NCBI GenBank assembly: GCA_001510575.1 | Contig: LNGK01000002.1 | Location: 2,096,144-2,160,143, forward strand | Direction: 5' to 3' | Source of the DNA: Knoxdaviesia capensis | Lineage: Eukaryota > Ascomycota > Sordariomycetes > Microascales > Gondwanamycetaceae | Length of the DNA stretch: 64,000 bases | Part shown: piece after piece, positions 12,045 through 24,498 of the stretch | How positions within the stretch are numbered: position 1 is the stretch's first letter | Layout: the number at the start of each line of letters is the position of its first letter | Notes under the pieces: model-generated | Databases searched by the model: none | The model's input: only the letters and a program-made list of their open reading frames with translations | What the model was told of the DNA's origin: nothing | Translations under genes and position numbers: made by a program

Positions 12045-13396
12045 ATGGTTCGAGAAGCGGAGGATACTCTTCCTCCGAGATGATATGCGTAACGGGCGCA
12101 TCCGGAGGTAGGTCCCAGCACATGCTCCGATGCACTTACTTACACAGAATTCCCCGTGAAGCCAGCCACCCAAAACAGCTGAAAGAGGAACCGACCCTCT
12201 GTGCCTTTTGCTCCTGGCCATCCGGGAACCCCCGCGTATCTGCACCCTCCAGGGGCTCGGGGCGACTCCCTGTTGTGCCCGTCCCCGTCGATTTTGTTTG
12301 TCCATGTAAAGTTGCTGCACTGCGCATACGGACAGAGAAACTGTATGCACTTTCGCCCCAATCTGCACGAGAAAATAATCAAAAAGAAGAGAAAAAAGAA
12401 AAGAAAAAAAAAGAAACACCCCCCACTCACACCTCGGCCTCAATTGTCTCGCTTCCACGGCCTTATTTTCCACTCTCTCTCTCTGTTGCCACCCTCCCCT
12501 GCATCTTACCCTAACCTCCTCCGAAGAGGTGTACTGTAGAGGTGTGTGTGCGTTTTCCCCTTCCCGCGGGCCTAGACACAAAAGGGAAACTGGTCCTGCG
12601 CCGTTTCTCAGCCTCCTCAGTTTTTCTCTCCTCCTTTCCTTTCCCACCACCCTCGCCTGTCCGTTCTAGTAGCCTGTGAGTGATTACTGTACATACAAAT
12701 CCCAAAAGGGCGAAGAGCGAGGCTAGATGCGTTCGTGTGCGTGGTTGGCGACCTTGCTCTCTCGGTCTCGAGAACAGGATTAGACGACCTGCTTGCTGGT
12801 GCACACCCACGTTGGTGGTGGTCGCATCTCGCTTCATTTGCCACTATCAAACAACCCAGTTTCAAAAAAGTCACATTCTGTCACCCCAATCCTACACACA
12901 AATACACGCAGAGAAGTTATCGTTGCCACCCGTTATATGTAATTCCAAAGAAGTGGAAAAGCAAAAGCACGTGCCAAGTTCTGTCTGCATATGCCATCCA
13001 TATACACCACCACCAAAAACCTAGCATTAGACCTCCTTTCTCCTTTCCGAGTCCACGGGAACGCCAAGAATCAACAAAAAAAAAAAAAAAAAAGAAGCAA
13101 GATAAAGAAAGGAGAAAAGTGAAGGGAATTGAGCTAAGTTAGTTCCTCCGAGGAAGCTCACTTCGTCCAAGCTCTGCCCCTGCTAGTATCCAGCGTGGTG
13201 CTATATGCGTATGTCGATTGGAGCTTCGGATAAGTGGAAACTTCGAGTAGGAGGAAAGACGTGCAGCCTCCCGCCGCGGCTCCGTTGCCAAGCTGTTACT
13301 ATTGCTTTAACCTCAAGAACACGGCCCTACGAGACCTGTAAAGCAACGATAGGAGCGTATTCCAGCCGAGGAGAGCCAGAAGACTAAGAAAGACTC

Positions 13397-16162
13397 TTAT
13401 TTACTCGCAGTTTGGTTCTGTGCAAACAGTTAGCAGTTGTTCACCGGAAAAGCTTCAGTATGGCTGGATAGTTAAAATTACCTTTCCGAAGAAATCTCTT
13501 CCCATATCAATAGTGGCCTGAGCACCAGGCTGGCGATGCCAGAATCTGTAGTTTTAGAGTAAGAGGAATCAGTTACTGTTGAAAGACTCTCAAACCGGCC
13601 ACTGGTAGTTGCTAGGAGTCACCGGAGGATACTCACGTTTCCTCAGGGGTATCAGCCGACACCTCCGACACCGACTTCTCCAGGCTAACATTCGAAAGCG
13701 AAGACGACCCCAGCACTGAGCTCATGGAGACACTATTGCTCCGCAACATCCGCTTCTTCATCATGTAGCGCTCGCGCCGCTCGTGCTGCAGCCCGGGGCT
13801 ATCAATCCCCTTCATGGCATAGCGGACCACAATCTGCGCTGCGAGGTACACGTGCTCGGCGACTAGGATCACTAGTAGCAGCATCCAGACCTGGAAGGGG
13901 CTGTTGGAGGTGACAATGTCGCCGGTGTTGGACACTGACGGGGCGCGCAGGCTTAGGTAGATGATCGCCGAGTTGGTGATGCTGCCGAGCCACGAGATGA
14001 AGCCGATCGCGTTGAGCCACGGGCCAATCGAGTCGGCGCGCCACGGAATCGGTCGGCGGCTGCCAATGGCAATCTTGAAGGCGTCGGAGCGCAGCTCGAT
14101 CCAGTTGTTCGCGGCAAAGCAGCAGGCGGCCAGAGGCCAGGCAACGCCAAAGAGGCAGACGTGGCCTATAGTCAAACGTGTTAGATGCTGTCTATCAACA
14201 TAAGTTCAGCGCAGAAAAAAAATGGGGGAGGCATACCGTATTGAATAACCATCTCGCGGTAGTCAACCGTAACATCATACTGCTCCAGGTTGACCTCCGA
14301 GCGAACCCGCTTCAAGAACTGCTTCTCCTCCTCGACGTCATCCGCGAAGATGTTCGCATCTTCCTTGACCTCGCGGTACTTGGCAAAGACCTTGCGCTTA
14401 ACGTAGGGGACGATGACCTCGGTGGCCAGGTTCACAATCTGCGCGGTAATGGTGAAATAGAAGAGCTGCGAGCTGAGGCGGTCGGCGTTGATCTCGAGAC
14501 CGGTGGAGTACACCTCGACTTTCCCAAAGGTGACTGTCTCAAACAAGTACCGCCAGACTCCAAGAATTGGCGTCAAGTAGTGGCTGAACGGGATGTACAA
14601 AAAGGCGGTAAAGAACAGAGCCATGTACGAAGTCATGAAGTTGAGAACAAACTCCTTCTGAACCATGGCAGCGTGGTGAGCTAGAGAATGAGAGGGTATT
14701 GGTTAGAGCATCAGTGATTGGAAGATTTCATTTGGAAGGGAATACGACTGTGACTTACAATCAACAGTCTCGTAGTTCTCCATGTTGGTCAGCTTATCGG
14801 CGAACATGGTGAGAACCGCAGAAAGGGTGGGAGTCATGGTGCCAAGCACAACAGTCGGCAGGAAGGACAGATACTGTTTGAACGGGCCATCATAGACCTC
14901 CTTGATGAAGATCTCGAGAGAGTTTACAGCGACAATGAGGGAGCCCAGCACCAGAATGCAGCAGATGGTAAAGGGAATCTGGAGGAGCTGGATGAGGAGG
15001 CGTTTGACGGGAGAGAAGTACTTGACCGGCTCGCCGGTGACGGGGTCAATCGTTTCACCCTCGGATCGGAAGTTCAGGCGAGGCAGCTGGATATTGGACA
15101 CACCACGGACACCCCACTGCACGGCTAGGTCGACCTCAGTCTTCTTCCAGTACTCGAAAAACACCACCGACCATAAACAGTTGGCCAGGGCGTACAGAAT
15201 CGAGAAGCGGCCAATGAGCAGCCAGGTGGCCGCGCCAAATGCCGCAAGCACGGTCATGAAGCGGAAGTAGGTGCGCAAGAAGGCAAAGTACATGGCCACG
15301 CTCTCTCCGAAGTGGTTGCGGATGGCGTCAAGGTCCTCCTGCTCGAGGCGGTACTTGGCGCTCCAGCCCAGGATCCACGAGCGGTTGAACTCATGGTCGT
15401 GAAGTGGCAGGATTGCGCTCACGTAGGTCCAATTTCCAGTTCCGGGAGTGATTCCAGCGCCGCCTTCGACGCGCGGCTTGGTGATAATGAGGTATAAGAC
15501 GCGGAGCCGCTCGGCGGGGGTGATGGCTTCAGCCTTCAGGGCAGAAGACGAGATGTTATTGTCCGGGCCAGCGGTACGGACACCGTGCAGCCAGTCTTGC
15601 AGGCGAGCTTGGTAAATCTGATCGGAGAGTTGAGACTCGTTCGCGACACGGAGGAAAAGGAGCAGAGACGACGCGTCGTTGCGGCGGACCTCCGTCTCGA
15701 AGCCGACGGTTGAGATGGCCTCGATTAGCTGGATATAGGCTGCCTCAGCCTGAGCGCGATCCTTTTCTGTAGGTCAAAGCAAAGGCGGGGGAGGGGTTGT
15801 GGTTAGCGACGGAGGAACAGATAAGATAGACGAGGGCCACGACAGAGAGAAAAATTTGGGGGATGCAGATATATCCAGATAGAGAAGGCAAAGGTGTAAC
15901 AATATATTGTACTTGTATACAGATACAGCTTCCGGGTATCAGGCGAGACATACCATCTTGGGGAATATTGTATAAAATGACATAGTCGACGCTAAGAGAT
16001 TGGAAAATGGTCAGTAGATGCTACAAAATGCCACCACAAACGAGGCAAATTCAACAACACGGTGACAGGCGAAACGAGAATGAGCGGGAGGATTATTTAC
16101 TTCATGTTCGACGCTAGAGACTGCTTCTCTTCGGTCTTTGGATAGAAGCTGAAGCTCTGCAT
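13397..16162 (-). CDS. TMEM16/anoctamin family phospholipid scramblase
   Basis: Seven exons (16162-16101, 15991-15954, 15766-14759, 14680-14237, 14165-13637, 13545-13482, 13417-13397) give 721 residues, close to the structurally known nhTMEM16 (735). Residues 1 to about 165 are the cytosolic N-domain. About ten membrane helices follow, then a Ser-rich cytosolic tail containing FWHRQ. The five acidic calcium ligands known in nhTMEM16 (E452, D503, E506, E535, D539) line up as E457, D509, E512, E541 and D545 with the same spacing, so the calcium site appears intact. The family moves lipids between bilayer leaflets in a calcium-dependent way and can conduct ions; it works as a dimer. The yeast relative Ist2 tethers the ER to the plasma membrane, so location is uncertain. 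If the intron after codon 693 is not removed, translation stops at TGA 13635-13633. The spliced form was preferred because it adds the FWHRQ tail and ends in a clean 21-nt last exon. Confidence 0.93.
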
Positions 16163-16729
16163 TTTGGAGGAAGCCGCGTGGCGGCTCGGATGATAATCAA
16201 AGCACGAAGAAAAAAAGTTCAATCGAGGAAAAGAAAGAGGGAAATAGGAGGAAGAAAAAGAACGGTGTACCAAGGTTAGTAGGTAGCAAGGAGAAATGAA
16301 TGTCTTAAATGCGGAAAATCGTATTGATCAATGGCTATAAGAGGAGATGACGAAAAGATGAGGGACTGATGCACCCGCAGATCGTAGGGCGGGACAAATC
16401 ACGGAGGAGGAGTGTAACGCTGAGGAGTTTTTTGACCGGGGAACGGTCGAGGATATTGTACGTGGTGAGACGGCAGAAAAAAGAGCAGGACGTGGCGATG
16501 ACGCCGATCTGGAGAGTCCAAGGGAGCTTCTAGGGGCGACGCAACGAGCTAAGGGTCACTGGAGGACACTTGAGGTGGAGGCGGCTAGCCTGGCTGGAGC
16601 TATCTCAGAAAGCTGGAAATAGCGAAGCCGCCACAGAAACAAAGCCAGCTGAATGCTGCAGCTTGTTACCCCTCTAGAACGAAGAGGGAACTTGGGGATT
16701 GTGATCTCCGAAGATAACAGACGGCTGGA

Positions 16730-16761
<32 letters not shown>

Positions 16762-18171
16762 TGTTGGTGATCTGGCGTTGGAGAAGGAGAAGAGAAGAGC
16801 TCAAGGAATTAACTCAAGACAAATCGTGTGCGACTGACTGATGTCTCGGTTGGTTGGTGGTGATAATATATATCAAGGCGGGACACCGTGACAGGCAGTT
16901 GTTTGTTTCGCTTGGTGTCGCGGCTGGCTGGCTGCTTATTCGTCGGATTAACGCTTCACAAATCGTTTGCAGGACAGAGCACGAACAAGACAGCGATGTC
17001 GGAGCAATGCAACAGAGGACACAGATAGAGATAGAGAAGAGAAAGAAACAAGAGAGACAGATCTCTTTTCTTTCAGCATCAAGCATGGATCGTCGTTCTG
17101 CCGCCGGGTTTAAGTAGTTTCACAACCACGAACTTGGCCCTGATCCCACACAACGAGCGAATATCGCTGAGGGCTACCATCTTGGCAGCAAGTGAGCCCG
17201 GCACCTGAGAGCCGTGCAGCGGCGTTTGGTTGTGGGGAATCGAAGGCCGGTTATCCGGTCTGACCTCAGGTCCAGTTTTGTTGGGTGAGAATAGGAGGCC
17301 CGGAAATAGGCAGACAGGTCTGTGGTGGTGGTTGGAGGGGTTCATTGACGACGAATGTAGCGGATGTGGTGTCCTGAATCAACCTGGTTGGCCGCCTTGA
17401 GGGCTGCATTTTGCAGACAACCGGAGATGAAGTTAGAGTCAAGTGAGGCGAGACACTTCCAAGTCCACGCTCAAGAGAAGTGTATCAGTCAAGCCACACC
17501 GTTTTACCGGTCATAGGTGACTGTTGGCCAGCAATTGCAGCCGTCAGCCACTGTTGGCCGCCACTGTAGTTGGAGGGAAGGAGCCATGTGTCGAGTGCGC
17601 CTGCTCTTCCCGAACTGAAACACTCGAAATGTGCGCATAAGCCCTATTCACAAAATGGACTGATTATGTTATCAAGCCCTAACCGAGCTAGGAGTACAGA
17701 TTATGTCTTGAGATCATCGTCTTCGGCTTCCTTTCATGGCTGGAGTTGGTGATGTTCTCGGTCTGCCAGCACATACGATCCTTCGCGCTCTGCAAATGAC
17801 GATACTGAGCGGGTTGGGCCAGGCATGCTGGAACGACTGGCCAACAGCCCTAAACCAGCTCTGACAGCCCAGCCGAATTAGTGGCCGGGTGGGATGATCA
17901 GCGGTCCCAGGCAAGCAAAAGCAAACAGAGCTTTGCCGCCCTGGGGAAACTGGGGAAACTGGAATGCGACGTCACAGACCAACAATCGCGGCCGAAAGTC
18001 TGTGAGCTTCTTGGACGGGCTCTTGGATTGGATCAGGCCGACCCAACGTCGACTTTGCGCCCACGCCACTCGGCAGCACAACTCTCCTCCGCTTATATTC
18101 ATTCCAACGCCGTCCATGTCTACGCTTCGATCACCACAACAACCTCCCCCATTGCGCGCGCGTCTTTCACC
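16163..18171. other. Divergent promoter region, TMEM16 and phosphoesterase
   Basis: Shared upstream DNA of two divergent genes. It includes a (TA)n microsatellite at 16731-16760 and GA-rich plus-strand DNA at 16200-16260 next to the TMEM16 start. The frame used by the phosphoesterase stays open upstream to about 17881, but there is no in-frame ATG there, so I treat it as leader. No other gene is seen. Confidence 0.6.
16731..16760. repeat. (TA)n microsatellite
   Basis: About 15 TA units in a row, roughly 570 bases upstream of the TMEM16 start codon. It is AT-only and likely to melt or extrude easily. Confidence 0.95.
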
Positions 18172-19328
18172 ATGTTTCTCGCCATGCTCGCCGACCTCAT
18201 CTACCACTTCGGCCTCTTCCGCCGGAGCAAGTGGGAGCCGCCGACGCTGCTCGACCAGCTGCTCACGTCGCCGATCCAGCTGCTCGCCGCCATCATCTAC
18301 CACACCGTGCTCTACCTGCGCGGCCGGCCGTTCGTGCCGCCGCTCGACCGCACGCCGGTGCGCGTGGTGTGCATCTCCGACACCCACGACCACATCCTGC
18401 CGGACGGCAGCGTCCCGCCCGGCGACCTCCTCATCCACGCCGGCGACCTGACCAGCGGCGGGTCGCGCGATGAGATCCAGCGCCAGATCGACTGGCTGGC
18501 CAGTCTGCCGCATGCCGAGAAAATCGTCGTCTGCGGGAACCACGATAACTACTTCGACCCGGACGCGAGGCTGCCGGTCGACGCGACGGCGGAATCTGTG
18601 CCGCTGAACCTGAAAGGCATTCGTTTTCTGCAGCGCCGGTTTATTCAGCTGGAGTTCCACGGTCGTGTGCTCAACATCTACGGTGCTGGAGACGTCCCCG
18701 CTGCGGGGAAGCTGGACTGGGCGTTTCCGTATGACCCGGAGGTTTCAACGCCGTGGCCTGGCAGTGTTCCGCTGGAAACCGACATTCTCATCACCCACAC
18801 TCCTCCGGTACGTTCTATTTGCCCTGCTCCCCGCTGCTTGCTATGGTGAAGTGTTGTCAGTCCGAACATTGCGGCCATATCTCAAGCCTCCATAGTTAAC
18901 GCCAAACATCGAGCCACCGCCCCCTGGCCGCTCACTTGTCCCTGCACCAGCGTTCACACATGGATCTCGGACTTGGATGTCCCGCCCTTCTCGACGAGGT
19001 GTGGCGCGTCCGCCCGCGCCTCCACGTATTCGGCCACGTCCACTGGGGCCACGGCCGCGAATCGGTCTTCTTCGACGACTGCCAAGTGTACTACGAGGCC
19101 GTTATGGCCCGGCCGCCCCAAGGCTTCCTCCTCGAGATGTTGGTCTTCCCCGCCGCTGCTGCCTGGCTGGACCTGGCACGCATTTTTGTCAACGGCGTCA
19201 GTGCTGTCCTGTTCAAATGGATCATGCTGGGCCCGGGCGGAAATGCCAGCTGCATGATGGTGAACGCCGCCCAAGTACGTGGCAACACGGGCAAGATTGG
19301 CAACAAACCACAAGTTGTCGAGCTGTGA
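18172..19328 (+). CDS. Calcineurin-like metallophosphoesterase
   Basis: Two exons (18172-18807, 18951-19328) give 337 residues. All dimetal phosphoesterase motifs are present: D70-x-H72 (CISDTHDH), G91-D92, G122-N123-H124-D125, the THTPP segment just before the intron, and G240-H241-V242-H243. The family hydrolyses phosphoesters with two metal ions held by these residues. The arrangement matches the MPPED1/MPPED2-like group of fungal and animal proteins, whose substrates are poorly known. A hydrophobic stretch at residues about 33-49 could be a membrane anchor or buried helix. The C-terminal 80 residues also contain a hydrophobic patch. The start is the first ATG in a favourable context (CACC before ATG); a second in-frame ATG lies four codons on. 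The gene is convergent with the GH16 gene, the two stop codons being 622 bases apart. Confidence 0.88.
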
Positions 19329-19950
19329 GCCGGGCATCACCAAAAGAGAGGTAGGTCTGTCTGTGTGTTGTACATAGCTGCTGTACATGATCCCCAAAAA
19401 TAGATCCTCGTTCTTTTGTCTGCACTTAGAGTGGTCCTTGCACATCAGCCTTTTATCACAGTCATCACACCTCACGTCACAGCCGTTTCTGGGTGGTTCA
19501 TAGTGGTAAGACATTAGGTGTGTATTCAACATTAATCACATGCATCTTGCTCACTCCCCGACAAAACATCATCAAAACAGGAAGAAAAGAAAAGGACAAT
19601 CGAAGCACCAAGAAAAATGAAAAATTATGGAACACGCATATCCAGGTCCTCCAGTGTCATCATTACGACCGTCAGTCTCGTGCATCCGAAGTATCATACA
19701 CAGACCTGGAATGTTCCATCCTGGGTGGTTATCCATATGTCAACTCCCTCAATATATGAACATGAGAACATGGGGGAGCGAAAGGCGTCAGTCTGGGGGG
19801 AATTGCAGGAAGGAATAAAACTGCAAAGAAGAGAAGAAAAAGAACGAAAGAAGGAAAGAAAAGGATCCGCCTTGATGACAGAAGAGAAAAAGAAGAGAAA
19901 AAGAAGAGAAAAAGAAGAGAAAAAGAAGAGAAACGTGAACATCAACCACA
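19329..19950. other. Convergent 3' region
   Basis: The 3' flanks of the phosphoesterase (plus) and GH16 (minus) genes meet here. The stretch contains an 11-bp purine tandem repeat (19881-19933) and no gene. Confidence 0.7.
19881..19933. repeat. 11-bp tandem repeat, unit about GAAGAGAAAAA
   Basis: Four to five head-to-tail copies of an all-purine 11-mer, ending about 18 bases past the GH16 stop codon, in what should be its 3' UTR. On the transcribed strand it would be a CU-rich RNA tract. Confidence 0.85.
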
Positions 19951-22372
19951 TCACAGCAACAGCGCAGCCGTGATCACTGCCAGACCCATGACAATCGCCA
20001 TGGCGACACCGGACGACGGCGCACCGCCGACCACAAGAGTCGAGGTGGGTGCGAGGGTCGGCACGGTGGTGTTCGACGGGACGCCGTGGTCGCCGGTGGT
20101 GCACGGCGTAGTCTCAACGGGGGGCTTGACGGGCAGGGGCACGGTGTGGGTGGTGCAGGGCGGCTCCTCAGGCTCGTCGGTGCACGGCGGCTCAGGCAGG
20201 TCGGTGCACGGCGCCTCGGGCGGCGGGGTGGGGGTGGACAGCTCGTGGCCGGGGCCGCACGTGGCGGTCCAGGTCTTGGGGACCCAGGCGGGGGGCGCGC
20301 CGCCCTGGCACTTCTTGCAGCCGCCCTTGCCCGGCGCGTCGAAAATGGGCGTGCCGGTCATGTTGCCGTACAGGTAGCCGCCCTTCCAGGGGGGCGGGCA
20401 CGGCTGGCTGGTTGGGTACGGGGCCGCCGTGCCGGTCGGGATCGGGCGCCACGCCTTGCCGGGCTTCTCCCACGGGAACGGCTTGTGCGGCTTCGCCACG
20501 ATCGGCGCGCCGACGAGCGTCTCCTCTGGGTTTGCAGGGTCGCACTTGAACAGGTCGAGCTGGTCCAGGGCGCGCAGGCAGAAGCAATCTCTGGAGGAAG
20601 GGGGGGTATGTGTGTTAGTCTTGCCATCACTCACACACGTGCACATAAGACGGGGGAATGACTTACTGATCAATCAGGGCGGCGTATCTGCCGTCAATGC
20701 AGCGCGCCACACACTCGTCAACACTCTGCACACCGGAGGCAACGGGGGTCATGTCGCGGCCGTGCGAGTTGCGGAAGCAGCCCATGTAGGCGAAGCCGTG
20801 CACGTTGGGCTTGGGGCCGTGGGGGCGCGGGCCGCCAGCGCCGGGCGGCGGGCGCACGGGGTCGGGGCGGCCGGGGTAGTCGGGGCGGCCGGGGCGGGTG
20901 GGCCACGGCAGCGTCACGGTCACGGTGGTGGTGCTGCTGACGGTGGTGGTGGTGGTCGGCTCGATGGGCTGCACGGTCGGGGTCGGGCTGCCGATCGAGG
21001 TCGACAGGAAGGACGGCCTGATGGTCGGGCCGCTGGGGCTGATGGTGCCGGTGCCGCTGCCGCTGGGCTGCAGCGCGCCGCCGCGCTCAAACACCTTGAT
21101 GGAGTTGACCTCCCAGTACCTGCAGCGTCGGGAGTCAGTACGGGTGGGACTTTTTTGTCTTTGCACGGTTGTTGTCTCTCGTGGAGATTGGACTTACGAG
21201 GAAACGAAGGCACTCGGGTTCGCAGCCACGAAATCCTGGCAGCGGGGGGCGGCAGCGCTGCAGATCTCCGAGCTGCCCCAAGTTCCGGAGCCAAAGTCAC
21301 CGCAGAAGTTCTAAGATGAAGCAATCAGTCAGTTACAAGCCCGTCTCTCTGTCTCTTCTCGTCGGCCGGCACAGCTCAACTCACAATATTCATGACAATC
21401 CGCATGTCCCGGAAGGTATTCGGCACGCTGCAGCTGGAACCGCCAAACACGGCCTGCGGGGTGCCCCATAGCGCGGGCGTCGGGGTATCGGCGATGATAT
21501 CCGCGGGGATGCTGCCGCGGGCAAAGTGCCAAACCTTGATCCAGAGCGCGTCCCACTCAACGGCGTAGATGCCGCCGCCCACCACGTTGAACGGCTCGCC
21601 GTACGATGTGGAGTCGGCGACCGGCGACGCGTAGTTGCAGCCGGTGTTGTCGAAGCTGACCAGGTCGACCTTGCAGTCGGTGCCCATCTGCTCGCCGGTG
21701 AAGGCGGCGTCTTCGGCGGTCGGCAGCTGGCAGTCCTTGCCGCTGTGGTTTGGGGTATGTGTCAGTATTCAGCTAGGCCGTCGGTGTGTATGGGGTGTGT
21801 GGCACTTACGTGTGGGCGGACATTAGGTTTCGCTCGACAAGGTTGGCGCCCTCGATGATATCGAGCTCGCCATCCTCCGGCCAGTCGTCGCCGTACATCC
21901 AGACTGTTTTCCCGCCAGGTTAGCCTCAACTGTCGGTGTCTCTTTCTTTCTCTTCCAGAACCACGGGGCCAACTACTTACATGCAGGCCACACGCCGCAC
22001 ACCGGAGCGGGCATGTGCGCGAAATCACCGATAAACAGGCCCGAGTTGTAGGTCTTCTTGGACTCGATGCGCACACTGGGCCGGCGCATGTTCCACGGCG
22101 CATCCGGGTCGTAGATGCCCGACGAGGCGGCGCGGATCACGTTGGATCCGGACTCGGTCAGGTCGTATAGACCTGCGGCCACGGCATTGGAGTAGTTTTG
22201 GTATCTGGGAGTGTTAGACTGGGGGCTCCAAAGGCAGTTGATTGCCATCAGAGACAGGGTCAACTTACGTGACAAAGCCATTCGACAGATCAGGCCCGGT
22301 GACCCAGTCGAAGGCGCCCGGGAAGCCCGAGCCGCCGTAGACGTCGACGAGGGAGTAGTTGAAGAAAGACAT
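19951..22372 (-). CDS. GH16 beta-glucanase-like protein with WSC domain and GPI signal
   Basis: Seven exons (22372-22269, 22204-21981, 21903-21810, 21742-21385, 21310-21198, 21119-20667, 20590-19951) give 661 residues. Residues about 5-310 are a GH16 catalytic domain with the active-site signature E122-L-D124-I-I-E127, where the two glutamates act as nucleophile and acid/base. A Ser/Thr/Pro linker leads to a WSC carbohydrate-binding domain (about 405-470; C412, C434, C438, C451, C453). A Pro/Cys-rich region follows. The C-terminus has small residues (GGAPSSG) then a hydrophobic tail, a typical GPI-attachment signal. This points to a wall-bound endo-beta-1,3(4)-glucanase or transglycosylase acting at the cell surface. 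Odd point: the first in-frame ATG (MSFFNYSLVDVY) gives no secretory signal peptide, although the frame is open for 65 codons upstream without an ATG. A missing 5' exon is likely. Confidence 0.88.
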
Positions 22373-24498
22373 GGCGGGAGAACGGCCACGGCCGGGGGAA
22401 GGATGCTTTGTTAGATATAATATGAGCGTCGTGTATGGGGATATTAAAGATACGCCGGGAGACGGTCTCGTCTCGGGTATAATCAGCAGATGGTCAAATG
22501 CAGAGGATAAAAATAGAAGAAGAAACGAGTGACGAGAGGACTCTCTTAAGAAGCCAACACCGTCCAAAAAGAGAAGACGCCCAGAAATGGATATAAAATA
22601 TTATGAATAAGAAAGCCAGAAGGAGGGATAAGAAGAGAAAGATAAAGAATAGAAATACGAAAAGGCGGCCAACTATAAAACGAGCGAGGTTGGACTTGTA
22701 CCTGTGTTCTTCACTTACCACATGAATGACGGACGACCAGGAGCGAAAAGAACGACGAGAACCGGAAGAATGAGCAGAGGCAGGGCACTGGTCCCCTTTT
22801 TATCGATAAAATGTTCTGGGCACATGTGCAAGCTGGCATGGCCAGGAGTCGATGAAGAGAGACAGAGAGGGGGAGGACAGAGTCGAATAGAAGCGGACTG
22901 GAGATCACACCTCCGGAATGTTGGCCGAAAGGGGCGGAGGGAGAGAAAGAGGCATTGATTGACAGGTCCAGATTTTGACTGCAGCAGAGATATCCCGGTC
23001 CAGAAAGCAAGTCAAGACCAAGAGGAAGAGGAGATAGACATAGACATGCGGGGGGCCAGTTGAATGCCTGGCTGGAATCTCAGGCCGCGATCCTGGCGGG
23101 CTGGGCTTGGAGATGAGGGGAACCGAGAGGGGGAGGACAGCAGCTTTCTCGGCCGTATGTTTATTTTTGCTGTTTCTGTGCCGTGTGTCTGTCGACTGAC
23201 GCTCCGAGATGTGCCTTTGTTAATAATCTGGTAGTCAGAGTGTCTTGCCCCCGTTACTAACCGGTTATGTCTCTAGACGTTGATGACTGAGAGAGCAGAG
23301 GAGGGGGAACGGCCGTGATGCTTCTTCCTCGTCCTCGTCAGTGACGTCCGGCTTTTCTTCTCCGTGAACATGCCATACATACCACACACACATATGCATA
23401 ACTCGTAGACCTCCTTACGTCCAGCCTCTTTCTCTTCTTCCTTGGAGTCAGCCTGGAATGCCCACCACATCCAAAGGGACGAAACCACCACGCCCAGGAA
23501 GACAGCTCACGCTCGTATCAAGCACGATCTCAGCATACAGGTGAGTGACTGCGACGCGCTCCCAGCCCGCCAGGCCAAAGGGAGACACGCATGTCTCACG
23601 TCCCTCTCTCTCTCTCTAACCACCACACACCCATCCCAAGCCTGTGTAATCACGGCACGGCCTGGTCATCGGGCCTGAACATTCATTACATACTTGGGAA
23701 AATCCCCACCTGCACGGAATGAAGCGGACCAAGGAAGACCTCCCTGAACATCGGCGGACACGAGATATGCGTATAGGGGGTGGGTGTTTCTTGTTTTTCT
23801 CTCTGGAATGTTCGCTGTGCCCACCCACACAAGGAACCCGGACTCCAGAAATGGACCAAGGGAGAGCCCGTTCGAGACATCGCCATCGAGTGTGCCGTCC
23901 TTTTTCCTTTCTTTCTCTAGCTTGGGCGTGTGAAAGGGAGAAATCGACTATCACCAGGCTATGGGCTGTAGTGTATCCCTTCGTTGTCTCCTGCGAAGCA
24001 AAGCCACGCTTCTGTCCTCTCTCTCTCTTTTGGCTTGCAGGAAGATCAGACCCTGAGTGTGCCTGCGAGAACTTCATTGAGCAGCAGGGAGGGAATGGAT
24101 CCTGCCGAGAGAGATCGTATTGATTCCCACCATTGGCCCGTCTCCGTGAAATGAGAATGAGCACACGCCAATATATATGCTTTCTGCCGCCTGTGAATGC
24201 GGGTCCTGCTGCCCCGGCGTATAATCTGCAGCTATCGCGAGAAAAGCAATCACAAAGAAAAGCAGACCAAAACACGAGAGCAAATGCACACACTCAAGAA
24301 GGCTGTCGGAAACCGATCGAGAAGCGAGAGAGCGTGTGAAGAGATGCCGCAGAAAAGGAATGCACGCCGTGTGTGTAACAAACAAAAATACACATCCATG
24401 TGTATTATATAAAGGTATCGTAAAAGCCAGACGCCGCTCTCCATGCCACTATCATACAAAAAGAAAAAGAAAACAAATATACATAGTAGCCCCCGCCC
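22373..24498. other. Intergenic region between PEX12 and GH16 genes
   Basis: Upstream DNA of the GH16 gene and downstream DNA of PEX12. A possible 5' exon for the GH16 gene should lie in the left part, but no candidate joined in phase (see rejected items). No other gene is seen. Confidence 0.55.

Larger units (their letters stand above)
8734..13396. other. Gene-free stretch upstream of the SH3 gene
   Basis: About 4.7 kb without a supported gene. The first part is the promoter and leader of the minus-strand SH3 gene. It is purine-rich on the plus strand at about 8960-9075 (GAAGAAGAAG runs), that is CT-rich on the coding strand, as is common in fungal promoters. It also holds a TG microsatellite (9454-9493), a perfect 16-bp palindrome (9511-9526), a telomere-like run (10593-10606), further TACTGTAC motifs at 11184, 12031 and 12683, and a poly-A run at 13076-13093. 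The right end includes the 3' UTR of the TMEM16 gene. Confidence 0.6.

Noticed and set aside
19881..19933. Direct repeats considered as a CRISPR-like array
   Set aside because: Units are adjacent 11-mers without spacers, in a eukaryotic 3' UTR: a simple minisatellite.
22719..22825. Candidate signal-peptide exon for the GH16 gene (hydrophobic 35-codon ORF with GTAAGT donor)
   Set aside because: The donor leaves phase 2 (TG|). The acceptors I found with matching phase before the GH16 start (exon starts 22466 and 22544) both create TGA, and the other AG sites I checked are out of phase. I could not support a joined model.
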